64,000 nt of DNA from positions 10,992,060-11,056,059 of the forward strand of contig CM033108.1 of assembly GCA_019321725.1 (NCBI GenBank), written 5' to 3'. Position 1 is the first letter of the stretch; each line of letters starts with the position of its first letter. Source of the DNA: Paulownia fortunei (taxonomy: Eukaryota > Streptophyta > Magnoliopsida > Lamiales > Paulowniaceae). A program made the position numbers and the translations under genes. Positions 35,010 to 46,215 of this stretch are shown here, in pieces. Under the pieces are notes generated by a model, which was given only the letters and a program-made list of their open reading frames with translations, searched no databases and was not told where the DNA came from.

Positions 35010-35424
35010 GGATGGTTGATGGGCTTATCCCAAATTAATTGGACCGCATTATGATAGGTGGAGCCTAGATGAACTAGTTTAAGCAATATAGGCCAAAAAA
35101 GTGGCTCAAGAAATTAAGACCAAAAGAAAAATTCTCCAATGGGCCAAACGCCTGATAGTCCATAAAGATTTCATTCTTTACTATAAATAGCCTCTTATTC
35201 TCATAATTAAAAGACACGTATTCAATTAAGTTTTAAGCATTCTCTAGTTTTTAGTTTAATTCACCTACACAGCTTACTGGCTTGAGTACCGAAAGGTCTT
35301 CGCCGAGCAACGCCCGGCACCCCTAATGCTAGTTCATGATGCAGGTAGCAACCCATCAGGTTCATGACCAATCAGCGCTCCAGCTTGCCCAATCCATTAC
35401 AAGAAGGTGATTTCCATATCATTT
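35010..35424 (+). repeat. LTR-like 5' region of gypsy 1
   Basis: It lies just upstream of the primer-binding site and contains TATAAATA at 35182-35189, a plausible LTR promoter, followed by CTTGAGTACCGAAAGGTCTTC, typical of Tat-lineage R/U5 sequence. No second copy is in the window, so the left boundary is a guess. Confidence 0.5.
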
Positions 35425-35442
35425 TGGCGCCATCTGTGGGAA
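35425..35442 (+). other. Primer-binding site of gypsy 1
   Basis: TGGCGCCATCTGTGGGAA is the conserved post-LTR motif of Tat/Ogre-like elements, positioned before gag. Confidence 0.75.
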
Positions 35443-36029
35443 GGCTACCTGATCAGTGAGAAATGTAAACCAAATCTAGATCAGTTTGAGAGGCTACCAT
35501 CTAAGGAAGGGATCCCCTAGCAGGAAAAGCCCCAAAACAAGTAGTTGACCCCTTAACTCGAAATGTCCAGAATGATGATGTTACTTGACGACTGCCCCTT
35601 AACAATCCCACGAAACAACTCCCACCACTTTAAGATGAATTGAGAGTCCAACTTACTAAAGGAGCTCTATGGAAGATGATCGAAGAAGCGAGTGCTATGC
35701 CCATGGCTGAAATGGTCGCTTTATTTACTGCAGCCCATCATAGAGAGCGCTCCCCAGAAATCCCCAAATGAGTTACACTTCTTCTCCTACTCCTGATCAA
35801 GATGGATCAAGGGCTACAGCTCCACCTTACAGCAGGGCATGAGAGAAAACGAGCAGTTGCACTTCTCGACTACAAGATGAGGTACCAAGACGACACACAC
35901 CATGCCGCCCACTCCATTAGCGGGGTCGCACATTTACAACGATCAACCAACTTATCCATCTAGAACACATACCTGTGTGGTTGCTACCCTGTTAGCAGTT
36001 CTTCCCTCCTCCTCCTGAAGCGCAACCCT

Positions 36030-36840
36030 TTCTTTTTGGCTATCGTGGCAAAATCCTTCCCAATAGGAGTCAATATAACCAATTTGTCAGAGTATGATGG
36101 AACTGGTGACCTTTAGGAGCATCTAGACAAATTTTATGCAAAGGCTGACCTATATGATTTAAGTGATGCTGTATATTGCAAGAATTTTAAAACCACATTG
36201 ACCAAGCGAGCTCTCTCTTGATTTAATCAACTCACTGGAGGAACAATTACCAGCTTTCAGCAAGTTACTCAATGTTTTCTACACCAGTTCTCCATTAATC
36301 AAAAATATCCAAAGATGGTCGCATAGTTATTCTCAATCACCCAAAAAGATGGAGACCTACTTTGTGATTACATTAAACATTTCATGGAAGGTGTTCATGA
36401 GGTCCCCCATATCAATTTGAGTTATTAGTAGGAATAATACAACAAAACCTCCATCATGGGAGATTTAAAGATTCCATTGCTCGAAAACCTCTGGTAACGC
36501 TTGAAGAGTTGTTGCAAAGAGGTGAAAAGTATATTCGCATCGAAGAAATGACAGGACTAATAGCTCTTAGAAAATAAAAGCAACGAGATGAAGAGAGTCC
36601 AGAAGGAAGAAAGGACAAAAGGCGCCCTCCTCCTCCCAATGTATACACTAGATTTGCTCCTCTTAATGCTCGGTTGTCTGAGCTTTTGATGTTGATCGAG
36701 CAACATGGCTTGATTCAACCACCTCACCCATTGAGAGAAAGTTCTAAAAAAGCAAAATCTGACAAGTATTGTTGTTTTCATTGAGATAGAGAGCATACCA
36801 CTGAAGATTGTTTTCATTTAAAATAAGAGGTCGATAGCTA
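36030..36840 (+). pseudogene. gypsy 1 gag remnant
   Basis: The plus strand reads FPIGVNITNLSEYDGTGDL, HLDKFYAKADLYDLSDAVYC and FKTTLTKRALS-FNQL, then a segment matching the retrotransposon gag domain. A CX-knuckle-like remnant (YCCFH and EHTTEDC) occurs near 36770. Stops interrupt the frame at several positions. Minus-strand frames here are shadows. Confidence 0.8.
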
Positions 36841-37179
36841 ATCCGTTAGGGCCACCTAACTGAGTTTGTTGATAAAGCCAATAATAACCATTGAGATCAA
36901 CGCTGATGTAATCTTCCTCAGCAGTGGGAACAACATAGAGAACAAAATAAAGGAGACAATCAAGAGCACCATGGTAGAAGAAGAGAGAATTTACCAATAG
37001 CTTAGGAGATAGCAGTAATTTCTGGAGGACCAGCAAGTGGAGATTCATGAAATGCTAGGTGAGCTTTACTATGCGCAGCAAGCGAAGTAAATTCTTATAC
37101 CACTTCGACTCATCCATCTGAGTAAGTATATCAACTACACATATCTAGAAAGGAGCTGACATTTGGAGAGTCCAACTTA

Positions 37180-37640
37180 GAAAGGCAACGGGAAAAGCAC
37201 AATGATGCCCTGGTTATCTCAACAACACTCTCCAATTTTTGGGTAAAGAAAATTTTAGTTGATAGCAGAAGCTCTGCTGGCATAATTTTCTATGATGCAT
37301 TCTTAAAACTAAGCATTGACAATGCTCAATTGAGCCTAGTCAACACCTCATTGATAGGATTTAGAGGTGAAGTGGTGAAAATATTAGGGGAGGTTGCTCT
37401 CCCTTTCTCTTTAGGATCGTACTTAAAAGACTAACAAAGATGGTGAAATTCCTAGTCTTCAATGCCCCTTGACATATAACATGATCCTCGAAAGGCCTAA
37501 TTTGAATCTATTATGTGCCATAGCCTCTACCTTCCATATGAAGCTGAAATTTTCTACTAGTAAGAGGGTTGGTGAGGCCATTAGGGATCAACAAATGGCT
37601 AAAGAATGCTACGCAAGTATATTGCAAAAACATCTGTAAA
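37180..37640 (+). pseudogene. gypsy 1 protease region
   Basis: Over shifted frames one can read a (V/L)VISTTLSNFWVKKILVDS-like segment, with the catalytic D(T/S)G converted to DSRSSA, and later YNMILERPNLN, the conserved YNxIxGRPxLN motif downstream of Tat-type protease. It is not continuous. Confidence 0.65.
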
Positions 37641-37799
37641 TTTGAAACGATAAAGAGGTGGTAATGACCTCCCTAAGAAGGGAAAAAGAAAGGTTGTGCA
37701 TTCCGTTAATGGAGAATTAAAATATGGAAATAAGAAGTCCAAGAATATGAAATTGAAAGCTATTGAGGAATTAAAGATAATTAAACTGCTCTATTGAAA

Positions 37800-38460
37800 C
37801 CCTCCAAAGACAACCAAGATTAGAACTGGACTCGGCCCAGAGGTGGAAGAACACCTGTCAACCTTTCTTAAACATAACATTTATATATTTGCTTAGAATA
37901 TGGAGGAACTAGTGGGAATACCACCAGAGTTAGTACTTCACCAGCTGAATGTTAATCCAATCATGAAGCTGATCAAACATAAGAATAGAACCTTTGGCCT
38001 TAAAAGATCTCAACATATCAAAGAAGTGGTCAACAAGTTATTAGCAGCAAAGTATATCCGTCTAGTCCAATATCCAGAGTGGCTAGCCAATGTAGTCCTC
38101 GTACCCAAATCAGGAGGCAAGTGGCGTCTTTGCATAGATTTCATAGATCTGAACAAGGCTTACCCAAAAGATCCATTTCCACTCCCGTGTATAGATAGAC
38201 TAGTGGACTCCACTTCAGGGTGTGAACTGTTGAGTTTTCTTGATGCATACCAAGGATATAATCAAATCAAACTGGCCCCTAAAGATCAAGAGATGATGAG
38301 ATTTGTAACGGACCAGGGGATATATTACTATTAGGTGATGCCCTTTGGGTTGAAGAATGTTAGAGCTACATATCAACGTTTAGTCAATAACATGTTCACA
38401 GACTTGATCGGCCATAACATGGAAGCATATATTGATGACATGCTGGTCAAGCAAACCTAT
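37800..38460 (+). pseudogene. gypsy 1 reverse transcriptase
   Basis: The longest frame (37900-38334) includes a conserved run from LVPKSGGKWRLCIDFIDLNK through PFPLPCIDRLVDS to FLDAYQGYNQI, with the first catalytic Asp in FLDAY. A stop at 38334 precedes MPFGLKN, and YIDDMLVK gives the catalytic DD pair. A deletion at about 38465 removes the start of the RT connection. One of the better preserved domains in the window. Confidence 0.92.
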
Positions 38461-38559
38461 AACATATCGATACAATTTTGAACACGCCCCATCCACGATA
38501 TATCCAACATGGCTAACAACTAACTGGAATACTCACGGCCTTGAATCATTTCATTTCAA

Positions 38560-39080
38560 ATTTAGCAGATAAAGGACTCCCTTTCTTCAAGGTGCTTCGT
38601 GAATGGAAGAATTTTGAGTGGATCAAGGAATGTCAGTAAGCCTTTAATGACCTGAAAAGATATTTGGTATCCCCTCCGCTGCTTACCAAGCCAGAAATAA
38701 GAGAGACATTATTCATTTATCTAGTAGTGGCGACTGAGGTAATTAGTGTTGTCTTAGTCTGAGAAGTCGATCGAGCCCACCAACCCATTTACTATATCAA
38801 CAAAATTTTGCAAGGGGCGAAGCAAAGATATCCTAACATAGAAAAGCTAGCCCTAACTCTCATCATTGCTGCAAAGAAGCTCCGCCCATATTTTCAATCT
38901 CATCCAGTGGTTGTGTTGACTAATCATCCCCTCAAACAGGTACTCTCAAATCCAAAAATGTCAAGCAGAATGGTAAAATGGACAAATGGGCAATTAAACT
39001 CAACGAGCATGGAATTGAGTTTCAACCTCAACCCGCAATAAAAGATCAAGTCCTTGCAAATTATGCGGTAGAAATGACAA
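38560..39080 (+). pseudogene. gypsy 1 RNase H (RT-linked)
   Basis: The frame at 38808-39041 shows YPNIEKLALTLIIAAKKLRP, VVVLTNHPLKQVLSNP and SRMVKWTNGQL, corresponding to RNase H and connection motifs of Tat-type pol. The upstream half is broken by stops. Confidence 0.8.
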
Positions 39081-39129
39081 CTGACAGAACAACAAGCTCA
39101 GTACCTACTTAGACCCTCTACGTTAATGG

Positions 39130-39540
39130 CTTATCTATGTCAACTAGAGTGGAGCTGGAATAGTCATGGATAGTCCTCTAGGCAATAATTTTGAATATGC
39201 TCTAAAGTTTGAGTTTTGCACCTCAAATAATGAGGCAAAATACGATGCGCTACAAGCAAGTCTCAAACTAGCCTTCCCAGCTAGAGCAAGAAAGCTAATT
39301 ATTTATAGCGATTCTCAGCTGGTGGTAAATCAAGTTATGGGAGAGTATGAGGCCAAAAATGCAAAAATGATCAAGTATCTAAGCTTAACACATGACCTGT
39401 TAGTGAAACTTGAAGAGTATGAAATTAAATGAATACCAAGGTTAGATAATGTGATGGCAGATCAACTCGCTAAACTGGCCAGTTCTATGGCCAGCATCAA
39501 CACCCAAAAGATTACCTTTCTATCATCCAACTAGGATGAG
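39130..39540 (+). pseudogene. gypsy 1 second (archaeal-type) RNase H
   Basis: The frame 39166-39432 includes FCTSNNEAKYDAL, with the catalytic Glu in NNEAEY-type sequence, and IYSDSQLVVNQVMGEYEAKN, with the catalytic Asp in SDSQLVV. This extra RNase H domain distinguishes Tat/Ogre elements. It stops shortly before the Athila LTR starts at 39556. Confidence 0.88.
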
Positions 39541-40892
39541 ATTGACGGAGTAGGCTGTTCATGAAAATTATGCAAACTGCAAGTGCACGGTGTCAAATTT
39601 AATACAATGATGAGTTGAGTATCGTATCCATAAGGATTATAATAAAAAATTGTATTAAGTACCATAGTTCAAATAGTCCTAATTTTATCTAGCAAATTGA
39701 GTAATCATTGGTAAACAAAGTAAAGTAAGATAAAAATGCATAGATAAGAATAGAGTTTTTAGAAGTAATTCAACAAACACCTTATAAGCAAGAAATTCTA
39801 GAGGAATGACTTACCTAATTATCACCTATGTTCTTCCTTCCAAAATATACCAATTCAAGTCAACAATACATGGAAGTTAAGAATTTCTAAGCTCATCAAT
39901 TCCCTCTCTTGAGTGTTGAATTAACTATGAGTTCTAACGTAAATTTCAATATCTCTATAAAAATTCAAGAATTAAACTCTACAAAAGTTCAATGAATTCT
40001 TCTTCAAAACTTCAAAGGTTTCATAAGCTTCCCAATTCTATGATTCCTAGGTTGTGTTACCCTTATGATTATGTATAATCTTCCCTCTCTCAAGTATCAA
40101 ATCTCATACATCAACAATCTCAATTAATGGCTAAATAATCAAGATGCAATTCTAAACAAGATGACACAAACAAGATGAATAACTTGAACTAATATTGATT
40201 AGAATTCAAAACAAAGGATCAAATAAGGTTACATCATCCTCTAGAAATAAAAGTTTAGTTCATAATAGATGAATACAACTTCAAGAAATATATAAGAAAG
40301 AACATGGAAATTGTTCACTAATTTGTGTAGTGGAAGTAATGGTTGAAGCTCTCCTTGTCTACAAGAATGGTTTGTCTTTAAGAGTGACCTTCTTCTCTCC
40401 AAGTCTTCTAATTCTCCTTCTTTCCTTGGCTTCTCCTCACTTTTCTCCTTACCAAAAACTGATTTGGAGGCTTTTAGAATCCCTCAAATTAGATGAAAAA
40501 TGCCCTAAAGAGGGCAAAATGCCCATTTTAACCTTACTTGTTCACCTGGGAGTGCCTAGGCATTGATTAGTAGCACATAGGCACTACCTATTCTATCCAA
40601 AATAGTGTCTGCAGTGCCTAGGCACTGCACTTGCTATCCAGAATCAGTTTTTACAGTACTTATAGCCTCTTTCAACTGATATTTTACCACCTTTAAGCTA
40701 AACTGTATTTGAGTATCTTTATATGAATTGTATCTCTCTGTGTTGGCTTTCCATTGAAATTTGAATCAACAAAATATGACTTCTGTGGTGATAGTTATGC
40801 TGGAAATACCAAGATGTGTCATCCCAGAAAATTTTAGCCTAGTGCTGACTCTTAAACTCGTTTTTTCGCATTGATATGAAAAGCATAAAAGT

Positions 40893-40921
<29 letters not shown>
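40893..40921. repeat. (TA)14 microsatellite
   Basis: Uninterrupted TA dinucleotides inside the Athila LTR. Confidence 0.95.
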
Positions 40922-40923
<2 letters not shown>

Positions 40924-41376
40924 TGTCTTTCCATAAGTTTGAGAATCGAATAAAAATGATATTGGAGCAAAGAGTTATGATTAAAATACAAAAACTGCCA
41001 TTAGTCACACTACAATTCGGATTCTTCAACATTTCAACCAAGTTTTTGGTTTCTTTCCATTTTTTTCTCCTTTTTGTCCTTACCTACAAGATTTCACACT
41101 AAATGTATAAAAAGTAACAAAAATACTTGAAAACAAACCAAATGTTAATCAAAAGGTATATGAATTGTTGGTATAAAACTAACTTATCAAATACCCAAAA
41201 ACTTGAAGATTTGCTTATCCTCAAGCATTAAACATGAAATTCTCATTACAACCCCCCTATGAATCAGGTTACCAAAGTCAAGAAATATTTTTCTAACCTC
41301 TCATCTCAAAATATTAGAAAAATATACCAAGTTTACATGTTAACATGCATATTAGTTTCACATAACTTCATGGTCT

Positions 41377-41392
41377 TGTGTGTGTGTGTGTG
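41377..41392. repeat. (GT)n microsatellite
   Basis: TTGTGTGTGTGTGTGTG, a short dinucleotide run. Confidence 0.85.
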
Positions 41393-42361
41393 AAAGTAGT
41401 AGTTTATCAACTTTCATTTATCATCCGGATAGGTTTATAAAGTCAAATACTCATATTTAATCCACTTTTGAAGTGCATACCAAACTCCATAGGCTTGTTT
41501 TTTACACTACTCTCCACTAATGTAGGTAGATCATAGCATCAAAGATCAAAAGAACTTCCAAAACTTGTATTGTGAGGCTTGGGTAATGGTGGGAAAATAT
41601 GGAAAATTGTAGCTCAAAATTGTCCATTTTACACAATCATGCTTAAACCTTTATGAATAACCACCAACTTCTTCATCAATCCCTTCATTTTTTCTTTATT
41701 GAACATCCCATTTTTCTTCTTTTGGATCTTAGATTACTCCCAAACTTATTTCTTTTGTTGTATGCAATGGGGGTTTATTTGTTTTAGGGAGTTCAAATCA
41801 TACACCTCAATTCATAATCTCTTTATTTTTCTTTTTTTTCTCCTTTTGTTTTTGAATACAACAGTTCATTCAAGAATGATTGTGTAAGTGAGAAGAAAAC
41901 AAACGGTAGAATATTGATTTTTTTTCATAAAGCTCGATAATGTGTAAAAGTTATCTAAAGAATTATTTCAATATGTTCAAGAGGGGACACTAGGGAATAA
42001 TTCAAGTATAGGTTGGCTTCAAAGGATCAAACGATCCAAAAATGACCTAAATCATTTCCTTAATGTTATGCCACCTAGGATTTTGCCTCGACTAGTGATC
42101 AAATAAGTTCTAGAGGTTGGTGGGATCATTTAGGAAATAATTAGACCTTATAAATTGTCTCTAAATAATTAAATGTAACTTAACAAACTACTTAGTGCAT
42201 TAAGATTCACAAGACCTCATAAAGTAACTCAAACCAAATTTTGATGTTTAAACACGTAAACAAACGTACAAATTCTAATATTTATATATTTTTTTCAAAT
42301 ATGCACATAGTTTATCAGTAAACTTTTCAAGCAACAAGCAATAACCCTAAACTCTTGAACT

Positions 42362-42388
42362 TCCCCCTCTCTCTCCCCCCAAACTTAA
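42362..42388 (-). other. Polypurine tract of gypsy 2
   Basis: On the minus strand a 27-base run starts with AAGTTTGGGGGG and continues with GAGAG and G-rich sequence. It is preceded by GAGGGCAATGCTTAC, the usual 3' internal motif of Athila/Tat elements. Confidence 0.8.
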
Positions 42389-42539
42389 TGTAAGCATTGC
42401 CCTCAATGTTGAAAGAATTGTAAAACAAGGAGACTTTCCTGAAAATGGGTACTGTTTAGCCTTTAACCTGCAAAAATGAGTAAAATATCAAGGAGCAATC
42501 ATCATGATATGAAACAACACAGGTATAACAACACTCACA

Positions 42540-43519
42540 AAAAAAGAAAAAAAAGCTTGGGTTGCTTTTCAAGAAGCGCTTTATTTAAAGTCTTTAGCTA
42601 GACCGAAACTGAATACCTTAGATTGCTTCTCCAAGTGGAAGATTAGACATCTTCTAAATTTCATTGCCATAATAATGCTTCAACCTCTGTCCATTAACAC
42701 AAAATAATATGTCATCCTTACCTTTGAACTCAACCGCTCCAAATGGAAATGTCTTGTTGACAATGAAGGGACCGGACCATCTAGATTTCAATTTTCCTGA
42801 AAAAAGTTTAATCTAGAATTGAAAAGCAACACAAGTTGTCTAGGTTGAAATTCCCTTCTCAAGATCATTTTGTCATGCCATTGTTTTGTTTTTTCTTTAT
42901 AGATTTTAGCATTTTCATAGATATCAAGCCTAAATTCCTCCATTTCATTAAGTTGCAATGCCTTTATATCAAAATTTAATTATTGCATAGCTTAATATGC
43001 TCTATGTTCTAGCTCAACGGGGAGGTAACAAGCTTTTCCATGAACTAATCGATAAAGAGACATACCTATAGGAGTTTTATATGTTGTGCAGTATGCCCAC
43101 AATGCATCATCAAGTTTATGTGCCCAATCCTTTCGATTAGTGCTTATCGTTTTCTCAAAAATTTGCTTCACTTCTCGATTTGAGATTTTGACTTGTCCAT
43201 TTGATTGAGGATGATATACAAGAGCTACTTTATATCTTACACAATACTGAGCCAAAAGGTTACTAAACATTTTATTGCAAAAAAGAGAACCTTCATCACT
43301 TACAATTGCTCTAGGTGTGCCAAAATGAGTGAAAATATATTTGTGCAAGAATTTAAGCACTACCTTGGCATCATTAGTAGGTGTGGCAATTGCTTCTACC
43401 CACTTGGAGACATAGTCCACAATGAGCAAAATGTATGATTGGCCATTTGATGGACGAAATGGTCCCATGAAGTCAATCCCCCAAACATCAAAGAATTCAA
43501 CTTCCATTATGTTAATCAA
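42540..43519 (-). pseudogene. gypsy 2 integrase core and C-terminus
   Basis: The main frame (43519-42992) has FFDVWGIDFMGPF with the first catalytic Asp, ALVYHPQSNGQ, EISNREVKQI-like sequence with a Glu, and FGTPRAIVSDEGSLF with the second Asp (SDEGS). It ends with ELEHRAY where a stop replaces the usual WA. The downstream part ([28 protein letters not shown]) continues into the integrase C-terminal region with stops. Confidence 0.92.
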
Positions 43520-43559
43520 AGGAAGCTCATGGCATCTAGTAATTGTTCCAGTCCTTTAA

Positions 43560-43898
43560 CATCGGTCACATGTCTACACACATAACAATCCTTAAACAAA
43601 GTTGGCCAATAAAAACTAGATTGCAATACCTTAGAAGCTGTCCTTATAGGTCTGAAATGACCATACATGGGGATGAATGACAGTGTTTAAGAATTTTATT
43701 TGTTTCCTCCATTGGAATGCATCTCCGAATCACAGAATGTAAACACCTTTTGAAGAGCAAAGGATCATCCCATAGATATAATTTCACATCATGTAAGAAT
43801 TTTTTCTTTTGATGATAGGTGAGGTCCGGGGGTAATAATCCACCTAAAAAATAATTCACAAAATCTGCATACCAAGGTAAATTATCTTTGATTGCCAA
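43560..43898 (-). pseudogene. gypsy 2 integrase zinc-binding domain
   Basis: The frame reads PWYADFVNYFLGGLLPPDLT, KKKFLHDVKLYLWDDPLLFK and RRCIPMEETNKILKHCHSS. It matches the H2C2-type zinc domain preceding Athila integrase, with the RRC and CH residues visible. It is separated from the core by a frame break. Confidence 0.85.
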
Positions 43899-44027
43899 AA
43901 TAAACTGATCTGGGAAAAATTATTTAATTGGTCCTTCAAAATTTTCATTTTTATGCTCCAACCTCGATAAGTGATCCGCCACCACATTTTTACTTCCTTT
44001 CTTATCTTTGATTTAAAGATCAAATTC

Positions 44028-44414
44028 TTAAAGAAGGAGTATCCAGCGGATTAGCCTTGGTTTTGTATTTGTTTTAGCAAAGAGGTACTTAATAGCAGCA
44101 TGATCGGTATACACTATCACTTTGGTACCTACAAGATAACCATGAAATTTGTCAAATGCAAACACAACAGCTAACAATTCTTTTTTAGTAGTGGTGTAAT
44201 TTTGTTGAGCATCATCAAGTGTTCGACTTGCATAGTAAATGGCCCTGAAAATTTTATCATTTCTTTGTCCAAATACTGCTCCAACCGCATAATCACTAGC
44301 ATCACACATATGTTCAAATGGTTGGATCCAATCCGGTACCACTATAATAGGAGCTAAAATGAGAGCCTTCTTGATGTGATCAAAAGGTCTGTAAGCAATC
44401 AATATTAAAGTCAA
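44028..44414 (-). pseudogene. gypsy 2 RNase H
   Basis: The frame shows [15 protein letters not shown] with a catalytic Asp, [20 protein letters not shown] with the catalytic Glu, and [16 protein letters not shown] with another Asp. These are standard Ty3/gypsy RNase H motifs in correct spacing. The frame joins the RT only with a shift. Confidence 0.92.
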
Positions 44415-44419
44415 ATGGC

Positions 44420-45296
44420 TTATCTTTTTCTAAAAGGTTGCATAAAGGTTTTACAATTTTTGAAAAATCTTTAATAAATCTTCTATAAAACCCAGCATGT
44501 CCCAAAAAACTACGAATAACTTTCATATGGATTGGTGGTGGAAGATTTTCAGTAGCAATAATTTTTGCTTGGTCTATCTCAAGTCCTTTGGAGGACACTC
44601 GGTGACCTAAAACAGTACCTTCTTTTACCATAAACTAGCATTTTTTCCATTTTAAAATAAGGTTAGTCTCCTCACATCTCTACAAAATAAAAGAAAGATT
44701 ATGTAGACATAAATCAAATGAGGAGCTAAATACTGAAAAATCATCCATAAAAATTTCCATTATATTCTCCACCATATCATGAAAATTTGTCATCATGCAT
44801 CTTTGAAATGTGGCTAGGGCATTACATAATCCAAATGGTATCATTCGAAAAACAAAAGTATCATACGGGCATGTGAATGTTGTTTTGTCTTGGTCTTCAA
44901 GTGCTATGACAATTTGATTGTACCCTGAATAACCATTGAGAAAACAATAGTATTGATACTCTCCAAGTCGGTCTAACATTTGATCAATAAATGGAAGGAA
45001 AAATGGTCTTTACGAGTAGCTTTGTTGAGTTTTTTATAATCAATACATACTCGCCAACCTGTGACTGTACTTGTTGGTATTAATTCATTATTATCATTTT
45101 GAATTATGGTCATGCCACCCTTTTTTGGAACCACTTGAACCGGACTCACCCAAGAACTATTAGAAATTGCATAAACAATTCCGGCATTCAACCATTTTAA
45201 GACTTTATTTCTTGCAACCTCTTTCATTACAGGATTTAATCTACGTTGATGTTCAATAGATGATTTGTAAGTTTCTTTCATTAATATTTTATGCAT
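44420..45296 (-). pseudogene. gypsy 2 reverse transcriptase
   Basis: Three overlapping frames cover the domain. The first (45296-44973) carries SWVSPVQVVPKKGG and GWRVCIDYKKLNKATRKDHF. The second (44979-44680) carries FLNGYSGYNQI and MIPFGLCNAL, then IFMDDFSVF with the catalytic DD. The third (44631-44380) carries GHRVSSKGLEIDQAKI and FLGHAGFYRRFIKDFS. In the first catalytic motif FLDGYSGY the Asp is replaced by Asn (FLNGYSGY), so the enzyme would be dead even without frameshifts. Confidence 0.93.
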
Positions 45297-45739
45297 GATA
45301 ATTAAAGGAGTAATAATTTTAAATCATAAATTAACTAACCAATAGCAGATTTATGCTCTCTTAAAACACGAAGCAATTCTCAACCTCTAAAGGAGATAGG
45401 GATGCAGAAATAATTACTAGATACGTGTTGTTAGCACCTAGAAATTTATACCGCAAATGCTTGGGAAGTGCTTTCAACTCTGGTGATATTATTTATTCCT
45501 TGATTGTGGTATCTCCTATTGCTTCCTTACATTTATCCTTTTTCAACTCCACCTCTCCTGATTCAAGAAAGAACAAGTAATGTATTAAATCATCATTGTC
45601 AATTTCATGATCATTACCTTGCATTATGGAATGAACAATGCTTCGCTCTAAAGGTTTGATAGGAATTTATTTGAGGAAATAATCATGCAAGCAAGTTTCT
45701 AACATTTCAATCCTATTACAAGTATGTGGTTCATCTTGA

Positions 45740-46060
45740 ACCTTAAACGTACGATAAATGTTAAGCATCACTTCGTTCTCATTAACTCTCAGAGTCAATT
45801 CACCACGTTGCATATCAATCAAAGCACACCCCATAGCAAGGAATGGTCGACCAAGAATTAAAGGAATTTATTGGTCTTCCTCCATATCTAACACCACAAA
45901 ATCTGTAGGAAATATGAATTTATCCACTTTTACCAATACATCTTCAACAACTCCTCTTGGATAGGTGAGAGACCTATCCACCAATTGCAAGGTAATAGTG
46001 GATAGCTTGACTTCTCCAATTCCTAATTTCCTGAAAACATAAAGTAGCATCAAATTAATG
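45740..46060 (-). pseudogene. gypsy 2 protease remnant
   Basis: The frame 46053-45868 shows LGIGEVKLSTITLQLVDRS, YPRGVVEDVLVKVDKFIFP and DFVVLDMEED, typical of Athila-type retropepsin downstream of the catalytic Asp. The catalytic segment lies just upstream (about 46060-46100) in another frame. Confidence 0.85.
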
Positions 46061-46215
46061 CTTGCTCCAAGATCACATAATGGTTTATCAAAGAAAGATC
46101 CTCATATGGTACAAGGAATAGTAAAACTCCCTGGATCCTTCAATTTTTGAGGAAGCTTTTTTTGTAAAATAGCACTACACTCCTTAGTGAGATTCACGGT
46201 TTCAAACTCCACCAA

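Larger units (their letters stand above)
32678..35010 (+). mobile_element. 5' part of a plant L1-type LINE, inactive
   Basis: An ORF1-like nucleic-acid-binding region is followed by an apurinic-type endonuclease region on the plus strand, as in plant L1 non-LTR retrotransposons. Reverse transcriptase and the 3' end are absent, replaced at about 35010 by gypsy LTR sequence. LINEs are normally truncated at the 5' end, so loss of the 3' part here points to a later rearrangement or insertion. Confidence 0.85.
35010..39555 (+). mobile_element. Tat/Ogre-like Ty3/gypsy element, truncated (gypsy 1)
   Basis: A short LTR-like region is followed by PBS, gag, protease, RT, RNase H and a second RNase H domain of the archaeal type, before integrase is cut off at 39555 by an Athila LTR. 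The dual RNase H is characteristic of the Tat/Ogre lineage. Multiple stops and an internal deletion near 38470 make it inactive. Confidence 0.88.
39556..42355 (-). repeat. 3' LTR of gypsy 2
   Basis: It runs from TGTTCATGAAAATTATG at the left, including CAAGTGCACGGTGTC and GAGTATCGTATCCATAAGG, to the polypurine tract at 42362. The outer part matches 381-470. It contains GTGCCTAGGCACTG palindromic motifs near 40551-40629, a (TA)n run and a (GT)n run. The inner boundary is uncertain because no second LTR exists for comparison. The open frames inside it are not believed to be genes. Confidence 0.65.

Noticed and set aside
36557..37048. Minus-strand open frames over gypsy 1 gag
   Set aside because: They are antisense shadows of the plus-strand gag and carry no motif.
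40330..40566. 78-codon plus-strand frame in the Athila LTR as a gene
   Set aside because: The peptide is leucine/serine/proline-rich without motifs and lies inside an LTR. No second evidence supports coding.
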